This document shows positions 27,070 to 35,954 of a stretch of DNA of 64,000 bases, piece after piece. The DNA lies in NCBI GenBank assembly GCA_041655955.1, contig JBBAEN010000001.1:124001-188000 (forward strand). Reading direction: 5' to 3'. A program made the position numbers and the translations under genes. The notes under the pieces were generated by a model. The model was not told the DNA's origin. It searched no databases and saw nothing but the letters and a program-made list of their open reading frames with translations. Origin of the DNA: Micavibrio_A sp041655955. GTDB taxonomy: Bacteria; Pseudomonadota; Alphaproteobacteria; Micavibrionales; Micavibrionaceae. The number at the start of each line of letters is the position of its first letter. The stretch's first letter is position 1.

Positions 27070-27097
27070 GGGCATCCTTACTCATGGTGTTGCGGTC

Positions 27098-29425
27098 TTA
27101 AGCGGCCTTGCTCGTATCCTGTTTGCCTTCTTGCCCTGCCGCGGTTTTTTCCTCTTCGGCGGCCTGTACGGCGACGCAGGCTATAGAGGATATATTCAAA
27201 ATCCCGCGCGTTGTCACGGACGGAGTGAGAATATAGGACGGCTTTGACATGCCAAGCAACATCGGGCCGATTGGAATCCCTTCGCCAAGCACCTTCAGCA
27301 TGTTGAAGGAGATATTGGCGGCTTCAAGATTCGGCATGATGAGCAGGTTTGCATCGCTCTTCAGGGTCGAGTTCGGCATCAGGTTCTTGCGCACCGTTTC
27401 CGAAAGGGCGGTGTCGGCATGCATTTCCCCGTCTATTTCCAGATCGGGGGCGCGCTGCTTCACGTCAATCGTCGCGGCCCGCATTTTATAGGCGCTGCCG
27501 CCCTGATGGCTTCCGAAGTTGGAATAGGAGAGCATCGCGACTTTCGGCACGATGCCGAAACGGCGTATTTCCTCGACCGCGAGCAGCGTCATTTCCGAAA
27601 GCTGCGCGATGGACGGATCGGGGTTCACATGCGTGTCGCAGATAAAGTAAATGCCCTTCGGCACCAGCAGGGCGCGGAGCGCCGCGGCTGTTTCCACGCC
27701 CTGTTTCAGGCCGATAATATCGACGACGTGCTTCTTATGGTCGTGGAAGTCGCCAATCGCCCCGCAAACGATGGAATCGGCTTCGCCCAGATGCACCATC
27801 AGCGCGCCGATAATGGTCGTATGCGTGCGCACCGCGACTTTGGCGACCGCTTCGGTCACGCCGCGGCGCTCCATAAGGCGGTGATAGGTTTCCCAATAGG
27901 TCTTGTAGCGCGGGTCGTCCTGCGGATCGACGAGTTCGAAATCCTCGCCCTCCTTCATGCGCAGGCGCAGGCGTTTGATGCGGCTTTCAACGACTTCGCG
28001 GCGGCCAATGACGATTGGCTTTGCGATTTTTTCGTCAAGCACCATCTGGACGGCGCGCAGGACGTGATCCTGTTCCCCTTCGCAATAGACAATCCGCTTG
28101 GGATCTTTCTTGGCCGTGGAGAAAACGGGGCGCATCACCATAGAGGAGCGGGCGAAATTTTGTTCCAGCTTTTCGCGGTAAGCATCCCAGTCCTTGATGG
28201 GGCGGACGGCAACGCCGGAATCCATGGCGGCTTTGGCAACAGCCGTGGAAACTTCGACGATAAGACGCGGGTCGAATGGCTTTGGAATCATATAATCGGG
28301 GCCGAAATCAAGGTTCTCGCCGGGATAGGCGGCCATGACTTCGTCCGTCGGCTCGCGGCGGGCGAGGGCGGCGATCGCCTTGACGCAGGCGATCTTCATT
28401 TCCTCGTTAATCGCGGTTGCGCCGACATCGAGCGCGCCGCGGAACAGGAACGGGAAGCAAAGCACATTGTTGACCTGGTTCGGGAAGTCGGAACGTCCGG
28501 TGCAGATAATGGCGTCCGGTTTTCCTTTTCTTGCTTCTTCCGGCATGATTTCCGGCGTCGGGTTCGCAAGCGCCATGATAAGCGGGGCCGCGCCCATCTT
28601 CGATACCATTTCGGCATTGAGGACTTTCGGGCCGGACAGGCCGATAAAGATGTTCGCGTCTTCGAGCGCATCGACAAGGTCGCGCGCATTCGTATCGTTG
28701 GCGAATTTCTCCTTATAGGGATCCATGCCTTCCTTGCGGCCCTTATAGATAACGCCGTTGCGGTCGCAAACGATGATATTGTCTTTTGGCATGCCAAGGG
28801 AAACGAGCAGGTTGAGGCAGGCGATGGCGCTTGCGCCCGCGCCGTTAGCGACGACTTTGACGTCGGTGATTTTCTTTTCTTTCAGCTCCAGCCAGTTGAG
28901 GATGGCGGCGGATACGATGATGGCGGTTCCGTGCTGGTCGTCATGGAAGACAGGGATTTTCATGCGCTCGCGCAGGCGGCGCTCGACCTCGAAACATTCC
29001 GGCGCCTTGATGTCTTCAAGGTTGATCCCGCCAAAGGTCGGCTCCAGCCGGGCGATGGTTTCGACCAGCATATCGACGTCGGTTTCGTCTATTTCGATAT
29101 CGACGGAATCGATATTCGCGAATTTCTTGAAGAGGACGGATTTTCCTTCCATCACCGGCTTGGAGGCCAGCGCGCCGATATTGCCAAGGCCCAGCACGGC
29201 GGTTCCGTTGGAGATAACGGCGACGAGATTCCCGCGGCTCGTATAATCAAGCGCTTTCAGCGGATCTTTTTCGATTTCGAGGCACGGAATGGCGACGCCG
29301 GGCGAATAGGCGAGCGCGAGATCGCGCTGGGTCGTCAGCGACGTGGTCGGTTTGATCGAAATTTTTCCGGGAGTCGGCAGGCGGTGATAATCAAGGGCTG
29401 CCTGGCGGAGATCGTCATCGGACAT
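27098..29425 (-). CDS. maeB: NADP-dependent malic enzyme with phosphotransacetylase-like domain
   Basis: A 775-residue MaeB-type fusion. Residues 1-430 are the malic enzyme: YSPGVAIPCLEI, EDIKAPECFEVE, FHDDQHGTAI and the nucleotide-binding VKVVANGAGASAIACL. From about 430 to the end is a phosphate acetyl/butyryltransferase-like domain (VYCEGEQDHVLRA, IIGALMVHLGEAD), usually regulatory rather than catalytic in these fusions. It decarboxylates malate to pyruvate with NADP reduction. It is 28 bp upstream of mgtE in the same direction. Confidence 0.97.
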   Translation of the reverse strand: MSDDDLRQAALDYHRLPTPGKISIKPTTSLTTQRDLALAYSPGVAIPCLEIEKDPLKALDYTSRGNLVAVISNGTAVLGLGNIGALASKPVMEGKSVLFKKFANIDSVDIEIDETDVDMLVETIARLEPTFGGINLEDIKAPECFEVERRLRERMKIPVFHDDQHGTAIIVSAAILNWLELKEKKITDVKVVANGAGASAIACLNLLVSLGMPKDNIIVCDRNGVIYKGRKEGMDPYKEKFANDTNARDLVDALEDANIFIGLSGPKVLNAEMVSKMGAAPLIMALANPTPEIMPEEARKGKPDAIICTGRSDFPNQVNNVLCFPFLFRGALDVGATAINEEMKIACVKAIAALARREPTDEVMAAYPGENLDFGPDYMIPKPFDPRLIVEVSTAVAKAAMDSGVAVRPIKDWDAYREKLEQNFARSSMVMRPVFSTAKKDPKRIVYCEGEQDHVLRAVQMVLDEKIAKPIVIGRREVVESRIKRLRLRMKEGEDFELVDPQDDPRYKTYWETYHRLMERRGVTEAVAKVAVRTHTTIIGALMVHLGEADSIVCGAIGDFHDHKKHVVDIIGLKQGVETAAALRALLVPKGIYFICDTHVNPDPSIAQLSEMTLLAVEEIRRFGIVPKVAMLSYSNFGSHQGGSAYKMRAATIDVKQRAPDLEIDGEMHADTALSETVRKNLMPNSTLKSDANLLIMPNLEAANISFNMLKVLGEGIPIGPMLLGMSKPSYILTPSVTTRGILNISSIACVAVQAAEEEKTAAGQEGKQDTSKAA

Positions 29426-29512
29426 GGATAGGAACCTTTATAAAGGGGTTGATATGCCCATCTAGCCTTGCCGGATGCCGCGTTTTACGCTGCTGTCCAG
29501 GCAAGACAGGAA

Positions 29513-29599
29513 TGGTGCGGCCAAGAAGACTCGAACTTCCACAGGATTACTCCCACAGCGACCTCAACGCTGCGCGTCTACCAATTCCGCCATGGCCGC
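29513..29599 (-). tRNA. tRNA-Leu (anticodon GAG)
   Basis: An 87-nt class II tRNA including the encoded CCA. The acceptor arms are GCGGCCA and TGGCCGC, the D-arm region is GGAATTGGTAGACGC, the anticodon stem CAGCG/CGCTG frames the loop TTGAGGT (GAG), there is a long variable arm, and the T-arm contains GTTCGAGTC. A protein-like reading frame on the opposite strand over this gene is not real. Confidence 0.96.
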
Positions 29600-29623
29600 G
29601 GATTCGCCTGTAAAGGCAGAGGT

Positions 29624-29652
29624 TTCCTATCAAAACGCAGGGGCGAGAGCAA
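29624..29652 (-). promoter_or_regulatory. Possible tRNA-Leu promoter
   Basis: On the minus strand TTGCTC (29652-29647), a 17-bp spacer and TAGGAA (29629-29624) lie about 25 bp before the tRNA 5' end. The hexamers are weak matches; placement resembles that of the tRNA-Ser promoter in this window. Confidence 0.3.
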
Positions 29653-29857
29653 GCTTTACCCTCGTTGCGCTGCGGGATATTTAGAGGAAGCTGGCTCCCG
29701 CGTCAAATATTATGTTGCGGTTATGGGGGGATAAGTTTGCGGCGGGGCGGGAAAGGGCTACGCCGTTCTTTCCGGCCTGATTCCCGTCTGTGGGAATAAT
29801 ATGAAAAAATTGGAATTTCCCCTGCTTTTGGCGGTGGCTTTTGCTAAAAAGAACCTC

Positions 29858-30484
29858 ATGGAATTTATCACCGCCCCCACCCCCGTGGATTATCCGGATG
29901 CGCTTGCCTTTATGGAGGAGCGCGTCGCCGCCATCCGTGCCGGCGCGGCGGAGGAGTGTGTCTGGTTTCTGGAGCATCCGCCGCTCTATACGGCGGGGAC
30001 GAGCGCGAATGCCGCCGACCTTCTTGAGGCCCGCTTTCCGGTCTATGAAACGGGGCGGGGCGGCGAATATACCTATCACGGGCCGGGCCAGCGCGTGGCT
30101 TATGTGATGCTGGATCTTAGGAAAAGGCAAAAAGCGCCTGATATAAAACGATATGTTTGCGCTCTTGAGGCGTGGATTATACGCGCCCTGACCCATGCCG
30201 GCATCAAGGGCGAACGGCGCGACGGGCGTATCGGGATCTGGGTGCAAGACGCTGAAACAGAAAAGAAAATTTCGGCTGTGGGGGTGCGGATACGCCACTG
30301 GGTCACTTATCATGGCGTTGCCATCAATCTGAACCCCGATCTGGCCCATTTCGGCGGCATTGTGCCCTGCGGGATTCAGGAGTACGGTGTTACGTCTATT
30401 CACGATTGTGGGAAGAAATTTGAAATGAGCGATCTGGATCGTGCTTTGCGTCAGGAGTTTGATGATGTCTTCTCGTCCCTATAA
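29858..30484 (+). CDS. lipB: Octanoyltransferase LipB
   Basis: A 208-residue octanoyl-ACP:protein transferase, first step of lipoate attachment. The family motifs are FLEHPPLYTAGTSA, RGGEYTYHGPGQ with the active-site His, KISAVGVRI with the catalytic Lys and GGIVPCGI with the catalytic Cys. The ATG at 29858 fits the family; a longer start at 29801 adds 19 unusual hydrophobic residues. Its octanoyl substrate proteins would include GcvH from this window. It overlaps the next gene by about 20 bp. Confidence 0.95.
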   Translation: MEFITAPTPVDYPDALAFMEERVAAIRAGAAEECVWFLEHPPLYTAGTSANAADLLEARFPVYETGRGGEYTYHGPGQRVAYVMLDLRKRQKAPDIKRYVCALEAWIIRALTHAGIKGERRDGRIGIWVQDAETEKKISAVGVRIRHWVTYHGVAINLNPDLAHFGGIVPCGIQEYGVTSIHDCGKKFEMSDLDRALRQEFDDVFSSL

Positions 30485-31067
30485 AATCCGCTCGCTGGAT
30501 GTGAATTTCAATCTGGCCGGTTTTAACGAAGCGGCGGCCCCGTTGGCTGCGCCTGCCGAATCCGTCGCTCCGGCCACTCCGGCTGAATCCGCTGCGCCTG
30601 AAACACCCGTGCCGGCGGCGGAAGAGTCCTCGGATGCCGCCATGGATTCCGCCATTGCCACTGCCGCGCCTGTTTCCGAAGAGCGCGGCGGCCCTGTAAC
30701 GCTCGCCTCCCTTTTGGGGCGCTGTCATTCCGTTTGCTTGCGGGACGATCAGCTTTTTGTCCGTTTGCGGCTGGAAGCCTCTGACAAACCGCCGGTTTCC
30801 TTACTTGAGGGTGATGGCTGGCTCGCCTTTCGTGAGCGGCAGCCGGACGGGGATTGGGAAGTCGGGGTCTGGGTTCAGGCGCTTATTACCGCACAGCAAG
30901 CCGACCCCCATGGCGAGCTTGCCTCTTCGGGGCGGCGGATTATGGGGTCGGTTCTGGGGGTGGAATATGGCATTTGGGCGCCCTTGATGCTCGAAGACGT
31001 GCCGGCGGACGAGGTCGAGCTTGTCGTCCACGAGCATCCCGCGCCCGTACCGCGCACGCTCTCCTGA
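30465..31067 (+). CDS. Hypothetical protein with Ala/Pro/Glu-rich N-terminus
   Basis: A 200-residue soluble protein. Residues about 20-75 are a low-complexity Ala/Pro/Glu/Ser stretch; the remainder forms a small domain beginning TLASLLGRCHSVCLRDDQLFV, with DGWLAFRER and VVHEHPAPVPRT near the end. I do not recognise it. AGGAG 7 bases upstream supports ATG 30465; 30462 is also possible. The start lies within the end of lipB, so the genes are translationally coupled. Confidence 0.72.
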   Translation: MSSRPYKIRSLDVNFNLAGFNEAAAPLAAPAESVAPATPAESAAPETPVPAAEESSDAAMDSAIATAAPVSEERGGPVTLASLLGRCHSVCLRDDQLFVRLRLEASDKPPVSLLEGDGWLAFRERQPDGDWEVGVWVQALITAQQADPHGELASSGRRIMGSVLGVEYGIWAPLMLEDVPADEVELVVHEHPAPVPRTLS

Positions 31068-31085
31068 AAAAAATGCGGGCGGGTT

Positions 31086-31967
31086 TCAGTCGGCGGCCAT
31101 CGGGATGGAGCTTGCGCTCACATAATGCGCGAAAAACGCGATCAATTTATCAATATCATCCTTCAGCCTATTGAAATTCTTTGATTTTCTATAGGTTTTC
31201 TCATCCATATAAAGGCTGCGCGCAATCTCGATCTGCAAGCTATGGCGGCCCCGTGACGGGCAGGCATAGCGCCGCACCAGCTCGACGCCCTTATAGGGAT
31301 CGTTGACGGCAACCCTGTACCCCATTTCTTTGAGGAAATCCCTGACCGCATGGGTGAAATCGAGGTCGCAGCTCGTCCCGTCGCGATCGCCCAGAACGAA
31401 ATCGGGGCGCGGGAAGGGATGGGCGCGGCCATTGCGGGAGTCCTGTGCCGGCATGGAATGGCAATTCACATGCCAGACAGCGCCGAATTCCGCGTAGGCG
31501 TTATCGAGCAGCCGTTGCAGTTCCGCATGATAGGGGCGGTAATAGCGCGTGATGCGCTCCTTGATCTCGTCCGCTTTCAGGGAGCGGTCGTAAAGCGGGA
31601 TGCCCGGCCTGATAAAACGGCGGATAAGGCCGATTCCCGCATGGCTTCGCGCAGTCGGGCTGGCTTCTTCAGGCCAGAGATCCTCCAGCAGGTTGAGGTC
31701 GATATCCTTTTCGCACCTGTTCGCGTCGATATAAGAGCGCGGAAAATGGGCGCAGAGCAGGGCGGCGCCATGGGACGGGGCGGCGGCGAATAATTCATCC
31801 ACATATTTATCCTCAGCCTTTTCCACAAGCGTGAAATCGCAGGCATAATCGAAATCCGCCGGATAGTCTGTGCCGCTATGGGGGGAATCGAAAACCAGCG
31901 GGAGCACGCCGGCGGGGCGGAGGCTCGTATAAATTCCTTGCAGTGTTTTCTTGTCTAATGCAGTCAT
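31086..31967 (-). CDS. N-formylglutamate amidohydrolase family protein
   Basis: A 293-residue FGase-family protein. Landmarks are VFDSPHSGTDYP near the start, PRSYIDANR, VWHVNCHSMPAQ with conserved His, and VLGDRDGTSCD. Members hydrolyse N-formylglutamate or related formyl/amide substrates; no histidine-degradation genes are adjacent, so the substrate is uncertain. It is divergent from serS across 47 bp. Confidence 0.9.
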   Translation of the reverse strand: MTALDKKTLQGIYTSLRPAGVLPLVFDSPHSGTDYPADFDYACDFTLVEKAEDKYVDELFAAAPSHGAALLCAHFPRSYIDANRCEKDIDLNLLEDLWPEEASPTARSHAGIGLIRRFIRPGIPLYDRSLKADEIKERITRYYRPYHAELQRLLDNAYAEFGAVWHVNCHSMPAQDSRNGRAHPFPRPDFVLGDRDGTSCDLDFTHAVRDFLKEMGYRVAVNDPYKGVELVRRYACPSRGRHSLQIEIARSLYMDEKTYRKSKNFNRLKDDIDKLIAFFAHYVSASSIPMAAD

Positions 31968-32014
31968 ATTTCATATGGTAGCACAGTTTAACGCACTGAA
32001 AAGTTAGGAAGATT

Positions 32015-33295
32015 ATGCACGACATCAAGGCCATCCGGCAAGAACCCGCATTGTTCGACACGGCGCTCGCCCGCCGCGGGCTGGAGCCGCAATCCCCTGC
32101 GATTCTCTCTTTGGACGAGGAGCGCCGCGCCGTGCAGACGGAGCTTCAGACGCTCCAGACCGAACGCAACGATAAATCCAAGCAAATTGGCGCGCTCAAA
32201 TCCAAAGGCGGCGGCGCGGACGAGCTGATGGAAGAGGTCAACGCCATCAAAATCCGCATGACCAAGCTGGAGGAGCAGGAGCGCAGCCTTGCGGAACAGC
32301 TGCATAACCTTTTGGCCGGATTGCCGAATATTCAGGATCCGTCGATTCCCGACGGCGCGGATGAAAACGACAATGCCGAGCTGCGCCGCGTTGGCGAGCC
32401 GAAGCGCACCAATGCCGATGTGCCGGATCACGTCGCGATCGGCGAGGCGCTCGGCATGATGGATTTTGAAACAGCGGCCAAAATGTCCGGCTCGCGCTTC
32501 GTCCTGATGTCTTCCGGCCTTGCGCGGCTGGAGCGGGCGCTGGCGCAGTTCATGCTGGACACCCATACGCAAGAACATGGTTATACAGAAGTGTCGCCGC
32601 CCGTTCTGGTCAATGACAAGACGATGTTCGGCACGGGGCAGCTTCCGAAATTCCGCGACGACCAGTTCCAGACGACGCGCGGCGACTGGCTGGTGCCGAC
32701 GGCGGAAGTGCCGCTCACCAATATCGTCGCCGATCTGATTGTCGAGGAAGAAACGCTGCCGCGCCGCTATACGGCCTTCACCCCCTGTTTCCGTCAGGAA
32801 GCGGGCGCGGCGGGGCGCGATACGCGCGGCATGATCCGCCAGCACCAGTTCTATAAGGTCGAGATGGTTTCCATCACCGCGCCCGAAGATAGCGCGGCAG
32901 AGCATGAGCGGATGACGCAATGCGCCGAAAATATCCTGAAAAAACTGGAACTGCCGTTCCGCACCGTGGTTCTTTGTACGGGGGATGCGGGATTTACGTC
33001 CTATAAAACCTACGATATCGAGGTCTGGCTGCCGGGGCAGGAAAAATACCGCGAGATTTCAAGCTGTTCCAACTGCATTGATTTTCAGGCGCGGCGGATG
33101 AACGCACGTTGCCGCCCGAAAGGCGAAAAGAATACGCGCTTCGTCCATACGCTGAACGGCTCCGGCCTTGCCGTGGGGCGCGCCCTTATCGCCGTGATGG
33201 AAAATTATTACGATCCGGCGGATGGCGGCGTGTTCGTGCCGGAAGTCCTTAAACCCTATATGGGCGGGCTGGAAAAAATTACGAAGCTTGCATAG
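32015..33295 (+). CDS. serS: Seryl-tRNA synthetase
   Basis: A 426-residue class II synthetase. The N-terminal long coiled-coil arm (about 30-110) is evident, then the catalytic core: motif 2 FTPCFRQEAGAAGRDTRG with IRQHQFYKVEM, and motif 3 with NGSGLAVGRALIAVMENY. It charges tRNA-Ser; a tRNA-Ser gene is also in this window. GGAAG precedes the ATG. It begins a long cluster of same-direction genes up to terC. Confidence 0.98.
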   Translation: MHDIKAIRQEPALFDTALARRGLEPQSPAILSLDEERRAVQTELQTLQTERNDKSKQIGALKSKGGGADELMEEVNAIKIRMTKLEEQERSLAEQLHNLLAGLPNIQDPSIPDGADENDNAELRRVGEPKRTNADVPDHVAIGEALGMMDFETAAKMSGSRFVLMSSGLARLERALAQFMLDTHTQEHGYTEVSPPVLVNDKTMFGTGQLPKFRDDQFQTTRGDWLVPTAEVPLTNIVADLIVEEETLPRRYTAFTPCFRQEAGAAGRDTRGMIRQHQFYKVEMVSITAPEDSAAEHERMTQCAENILKKLELPFRTVVLCTGDAGFTSYKTYDIEVWLPGQEKYREISSCSNCIDFQARRMNARCRPKGEKNTRFVHTLNGSGLAVGRALIAVMENYYDPADGGVFVPEVLKPYMGGLEKITKLA

Positions 33296-33326
33296 GCAGA
33301 CAAACCGGACAAAGGCGGAAAAGCAA

Positions 33327-35141
33327 ATGGCATCACTAAAATTTCTTACGCCGAATATCGTGAAAACCGTCACCCGTTTTCCGGCGTCTGTTTTATGTTC
33401 GATCTGCCTGTTCATCCTGATTGTGACGAAGGCGGTCGATCCTGACGATCTGGCGGCGCTCGCCTACGCCTTCATCTACGGCTTCTTTTCCTTTGGCGTG
33501 GCGCGGCTCGCGGCGGAGGCCCATGGCTGGGCATGGTGGAAAGAAGCGTTGCTCGGCGGGGCGCTGGCGGGTTTTTCGTTCTTTATTATGGGGCTTTATG
33601 CGGCCTTTGCGTTTTCCATGACCAATATGGTTTTGCTGGCCGTCTTTATGCTGGCCGTGCTGACCGCGCCTTTCCTGTTCAGGCGATCGGATGATTTGTC
33701 CTTCTGGTATTTCCAGCAGCAATTCACGGTCGGGTTTTTCCTTGCGCTTGTCGGGGCGTTGATCCTCGGCGGCGGGGTGTCGATTGGCCTGCTTGCCATT
33801 CACAACCTGTTCGACGTCCGCGTTCCGGGGATTTATTACAGCCATGTGTGGAGCTTCGCGCTCCTTGTCTATGCGCCCTTCAACGCCCTGTCATGGATGC
33901 CGGAGCGGTTCGATGTCGAGCCTGCGGAATGCCGCGCCGCGCCGGGCCTTTCCTTTATCCTCAACTGGATTCTGGCGCCGCTCGCTATCCTCTATTTTGT
34001 CATTCTCTATGCTTACGGCCTGAAAATCATCATGGAATGGGAATTGCCGCGCGGCGGCGTCGCCTATCTCGTGTCCGGTTTCGGCGCGCTTGGAATCCTG
34101 TTCTATGTGTCGGGCTGGGCGCTGAAGGAGGAGGGAAGCATTCTCGTCCGCTTTCTCTACCGTCATTTCTTTAAGCTCCTTATCCTGCCGGTCGTGCTTT
34201 TATGCGCCGGTATCTATGTGCGGATTGACGCTTACGGCGTGACGGTTGACCGGTATCTTGTGGTGCTTTTGGCCGTCTGGTTCGGTTCGATGGCCGTGCT
34301 GTTCACGCTCCGCCCGCAGGCGCCGGTTAAATACTTGCTGGGTTCGATCCTCGGGCTTTTGCTGATGGCATCGTTCGGCCCGTGGGGGATGGTGAGCGTT
34401 TCCGATCGCAGCCAGCTTGCGCGGATGACGGCCATTCTGGAACGCAACGCCATGCTTGAAAACGGCGCCGCCGTTAAGGCCGCGCAAGCCGTTCCGGTGG
34501 AAGATGAAGCGTCCTTGTCCTCTATCGTCGATTATTTCATCAGGAACAAGCGCCGCGCCGTGCTGGAGCCGATCTTTCCGGCGATGAGCCATGCAAACGC
34601 CCATGACCTTATGAAGGATCTCGGCCTGAATTATTACCGTGGCGCCTATGGCGTCGCGGCGGCCAAAAAGAAGGCGGGGCTTTCCTACCGCGCTATTACC
34701 TATAATGCCGCTTCCAGAACCGGCGGGCGCGGCTCCTATGATGTGGGCGGCTATGATGTTCTCTATAGCGCCGTTTACCTTAATACGCGCGAAGACGGAA
34801 GCGGGACCGCTATGCTTGGTAATTCCGGCAGCCCGCAGCCAAGGCCGCGGCTCGTCCTCGAAGGCAACCGCGTTTATTTCGAGGCGGGGGAGTCTGAAAC
34901 AGGGGATGCCGGAGGGCAGGGGCAGGCCGGCGAAGGACAGCGCATCGAACTGGATGTCATGACGCCGATCGCGGCGTTAAGCGGCCCGCAAGGGGAAAAT
35001 GTTTCCCTTCCGCTTCAAATCACGGGACAAGGCCGCGGGATCAGGGTGAAATTCGTCATCGAGAGCCTGTGGCTCCATGATTATGACGAAGGGGAGAGGC
35101 GCATACAGTCCCTGAGCGGCTATCTTCTGGTTGGCCGCTAG
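33327..35141 (+). CDS. DUF4153-type multi-pass membrane protein
   Basis: A 604-residue inner-membrane protein with about 11-12 hydrophobic segments in the first 400 residues (for example VLCSICLFILIVTKAV and LLGGALAGFSFFIMGLY) and a soluble C-terminal part of about 200 residues. The arrangement, with NLFDVRVPGIYYSHVW and FDVEPAECRAAPGLSFILNW, fits the DUF4153 family, whose function is unknown. AGGCGGA precedes ATG 33327. It lies between serS and pcm, the place where surE usually sits in related genomes. Confidence 0.85.
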   Translation: MASLKFLTPNIVKTVTRFPASVLCSICLFILIVTKAVDPDDLAALAYAFIYGFFSFGVARLAAEAHGWAWWKEALLGGALAGFSFFIMGLYAAFAFSMTNMVLLAVFMLAVLTAPFLFRRSDDLSFWYFQQQFTVGFFLALVGALILGGGVSIGLLAIHNLFDVRVPGIYYSHVWSFALLVYAPFNALSWMPERFDVEPAECRAAPGLSFILNWILAPLAILYFVILYAYGLKIIMEWELPRGGVAYLVSGFGALGILFYVSGWALKEEGSILVRFLYRHFFKLLILPVVLLCAGIYVRIDAYGVTVDRYLVVLLAVWFGSMAVLFTLRPQAPVKYLLGSILGLLLMASFGPWGMVSVSDRSQLARMTAILERNAMLENGAAVKAAQAVPVEDEASLSSIVDYFIRNKRRAVLEPIFPAMSHANAHDLMKDLGLNYYRGAYGVAAAKKKAGLSYRAITYNAASRTGGRGSYDVGGYDVLYSAVYLNTREDGSGTAMLGNSGSPQPRPRLVLEGNRVYFEAGESETGDAGGQGQAGEGQRIELDVMTPIAALSGPQGENVSLPLQITGQGRGIRVKFVIESLWLHDYDEGERRIQSLSGYLLVGR

Positions 35142-35267
35142 GCGCATTCTTCCGTTATTTTCCAAAAACTTGCGCTGCGGGCTGGACAAGATTCGCCCGA
35201 TGAATCAAAATGGGGAGGCGTTTTCAAGGCGCGTTTCAAACTTTCCCTTTCTGAAAGGCGGCATCCC

Positions 35268-35954
35268 TTGCCTTTTGCACGGCGTAAAAAACAGTTGATT
35301 GAGCATCTCCGGCACGTGTCGGGGATTAAGGACGAACGCGTCCTTGCCGCGATGGAGGCCATCCCGCGCGAGCGGTTCGTCCTGAAAGGCTCCGAGCTTG
35401 ACGCGTGGGAGGATATCGCGCTCCCCATCGCCGAGGGGCAGACGATTTCCCAGCCGACCGTCGTCGCGACGATGACGGAGGCGCTGGAGCTGACCGACCG
35501 GCACAAGGTGCTGGAGATCGGGACTGGCTCCGGCTATCAGGCCTGCATCCTCGCCAAGCTGTGCCGCCGCGTTTATACGATTGAGCGCCACAAGCCGCTC
35601 CACGATGCCGCCGAAGCGCTGTTCCGTGACTTAAAACTCGATAACATCACGACCCTGTGCGCGGACGGGATGAATGGCTGGCCCGCTATTCACGGTATCT
35701 ATCAACATCCGTTCGACCGCGTGATCGTGACCTGCGCCGCGCGGAAGGAACCGCCGCAAGCCTTGCTGGATCAGCTTTGTGTCGGCGGGATCATGATCAT
35801 TCCCGTCGGCCCGCCGGGGGAGCAGATGCTTAAACGCTATAAGCGCGAGAGCGTGGAAACCTATTCCTGCCGCGACATCATGCCGGTGCGCTTTGTGCCG
35901 CTTTTGCCCGATGTCGCAAAGAAGGAGGCGCGGGCGAAGGGGACGGTCGCATGA
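35268..35954 (+). CDS. pcm: Protein-L-isoaspartate O-methyltransferase
   Basis: A 228-residue SAM-dependent enzyme that repairs isoaspartyl residues. It shows IPRERFV, PIAEGQTISQPTVVA, the SAM-binding LEIGTGSGYQA and RVIVTCAARKEPP. No in-frame ATG is available near the start; TTG 35268 is preceded by AAAGGCGG at a good distance and yields MPFARRKKQ. The last 4 bases overlap the nlpD start (ATGA), a coupling often seen for pcm-nlpD. Confidence 0.95.
   Translation: MPFARRKKQLIEHLRHVSGIKDERVLAAMEAIPRERFVLKGSELDAWEDIALPIAEGQTISQPTVVATMTEALELTDRHKVLEIGTGSGYQACILAKLCRRVYTIERHKPLHDAAEALFRDLKLDNITTLCADGMNGWPAIHGIYQHPFDRVIVTCAARKEPPQALLDQLCVGGIMIIPVGPPGEQMLKRYKRESVETYSCRDIMPVRFVPLLPDVAKKEARAKGTVA

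Noticed and set aside
27419..29431. 670-codon open frame on the plus strand
   Set aside because: It is fully antisense to maeB, which has all family motifs. Long antisense frames arise from the G/C-rich codon use.
29468..29734. 88-codon frame on the plus strand
   Set aside because: It runs across the tRNA-Leu gene on the opposite strand.
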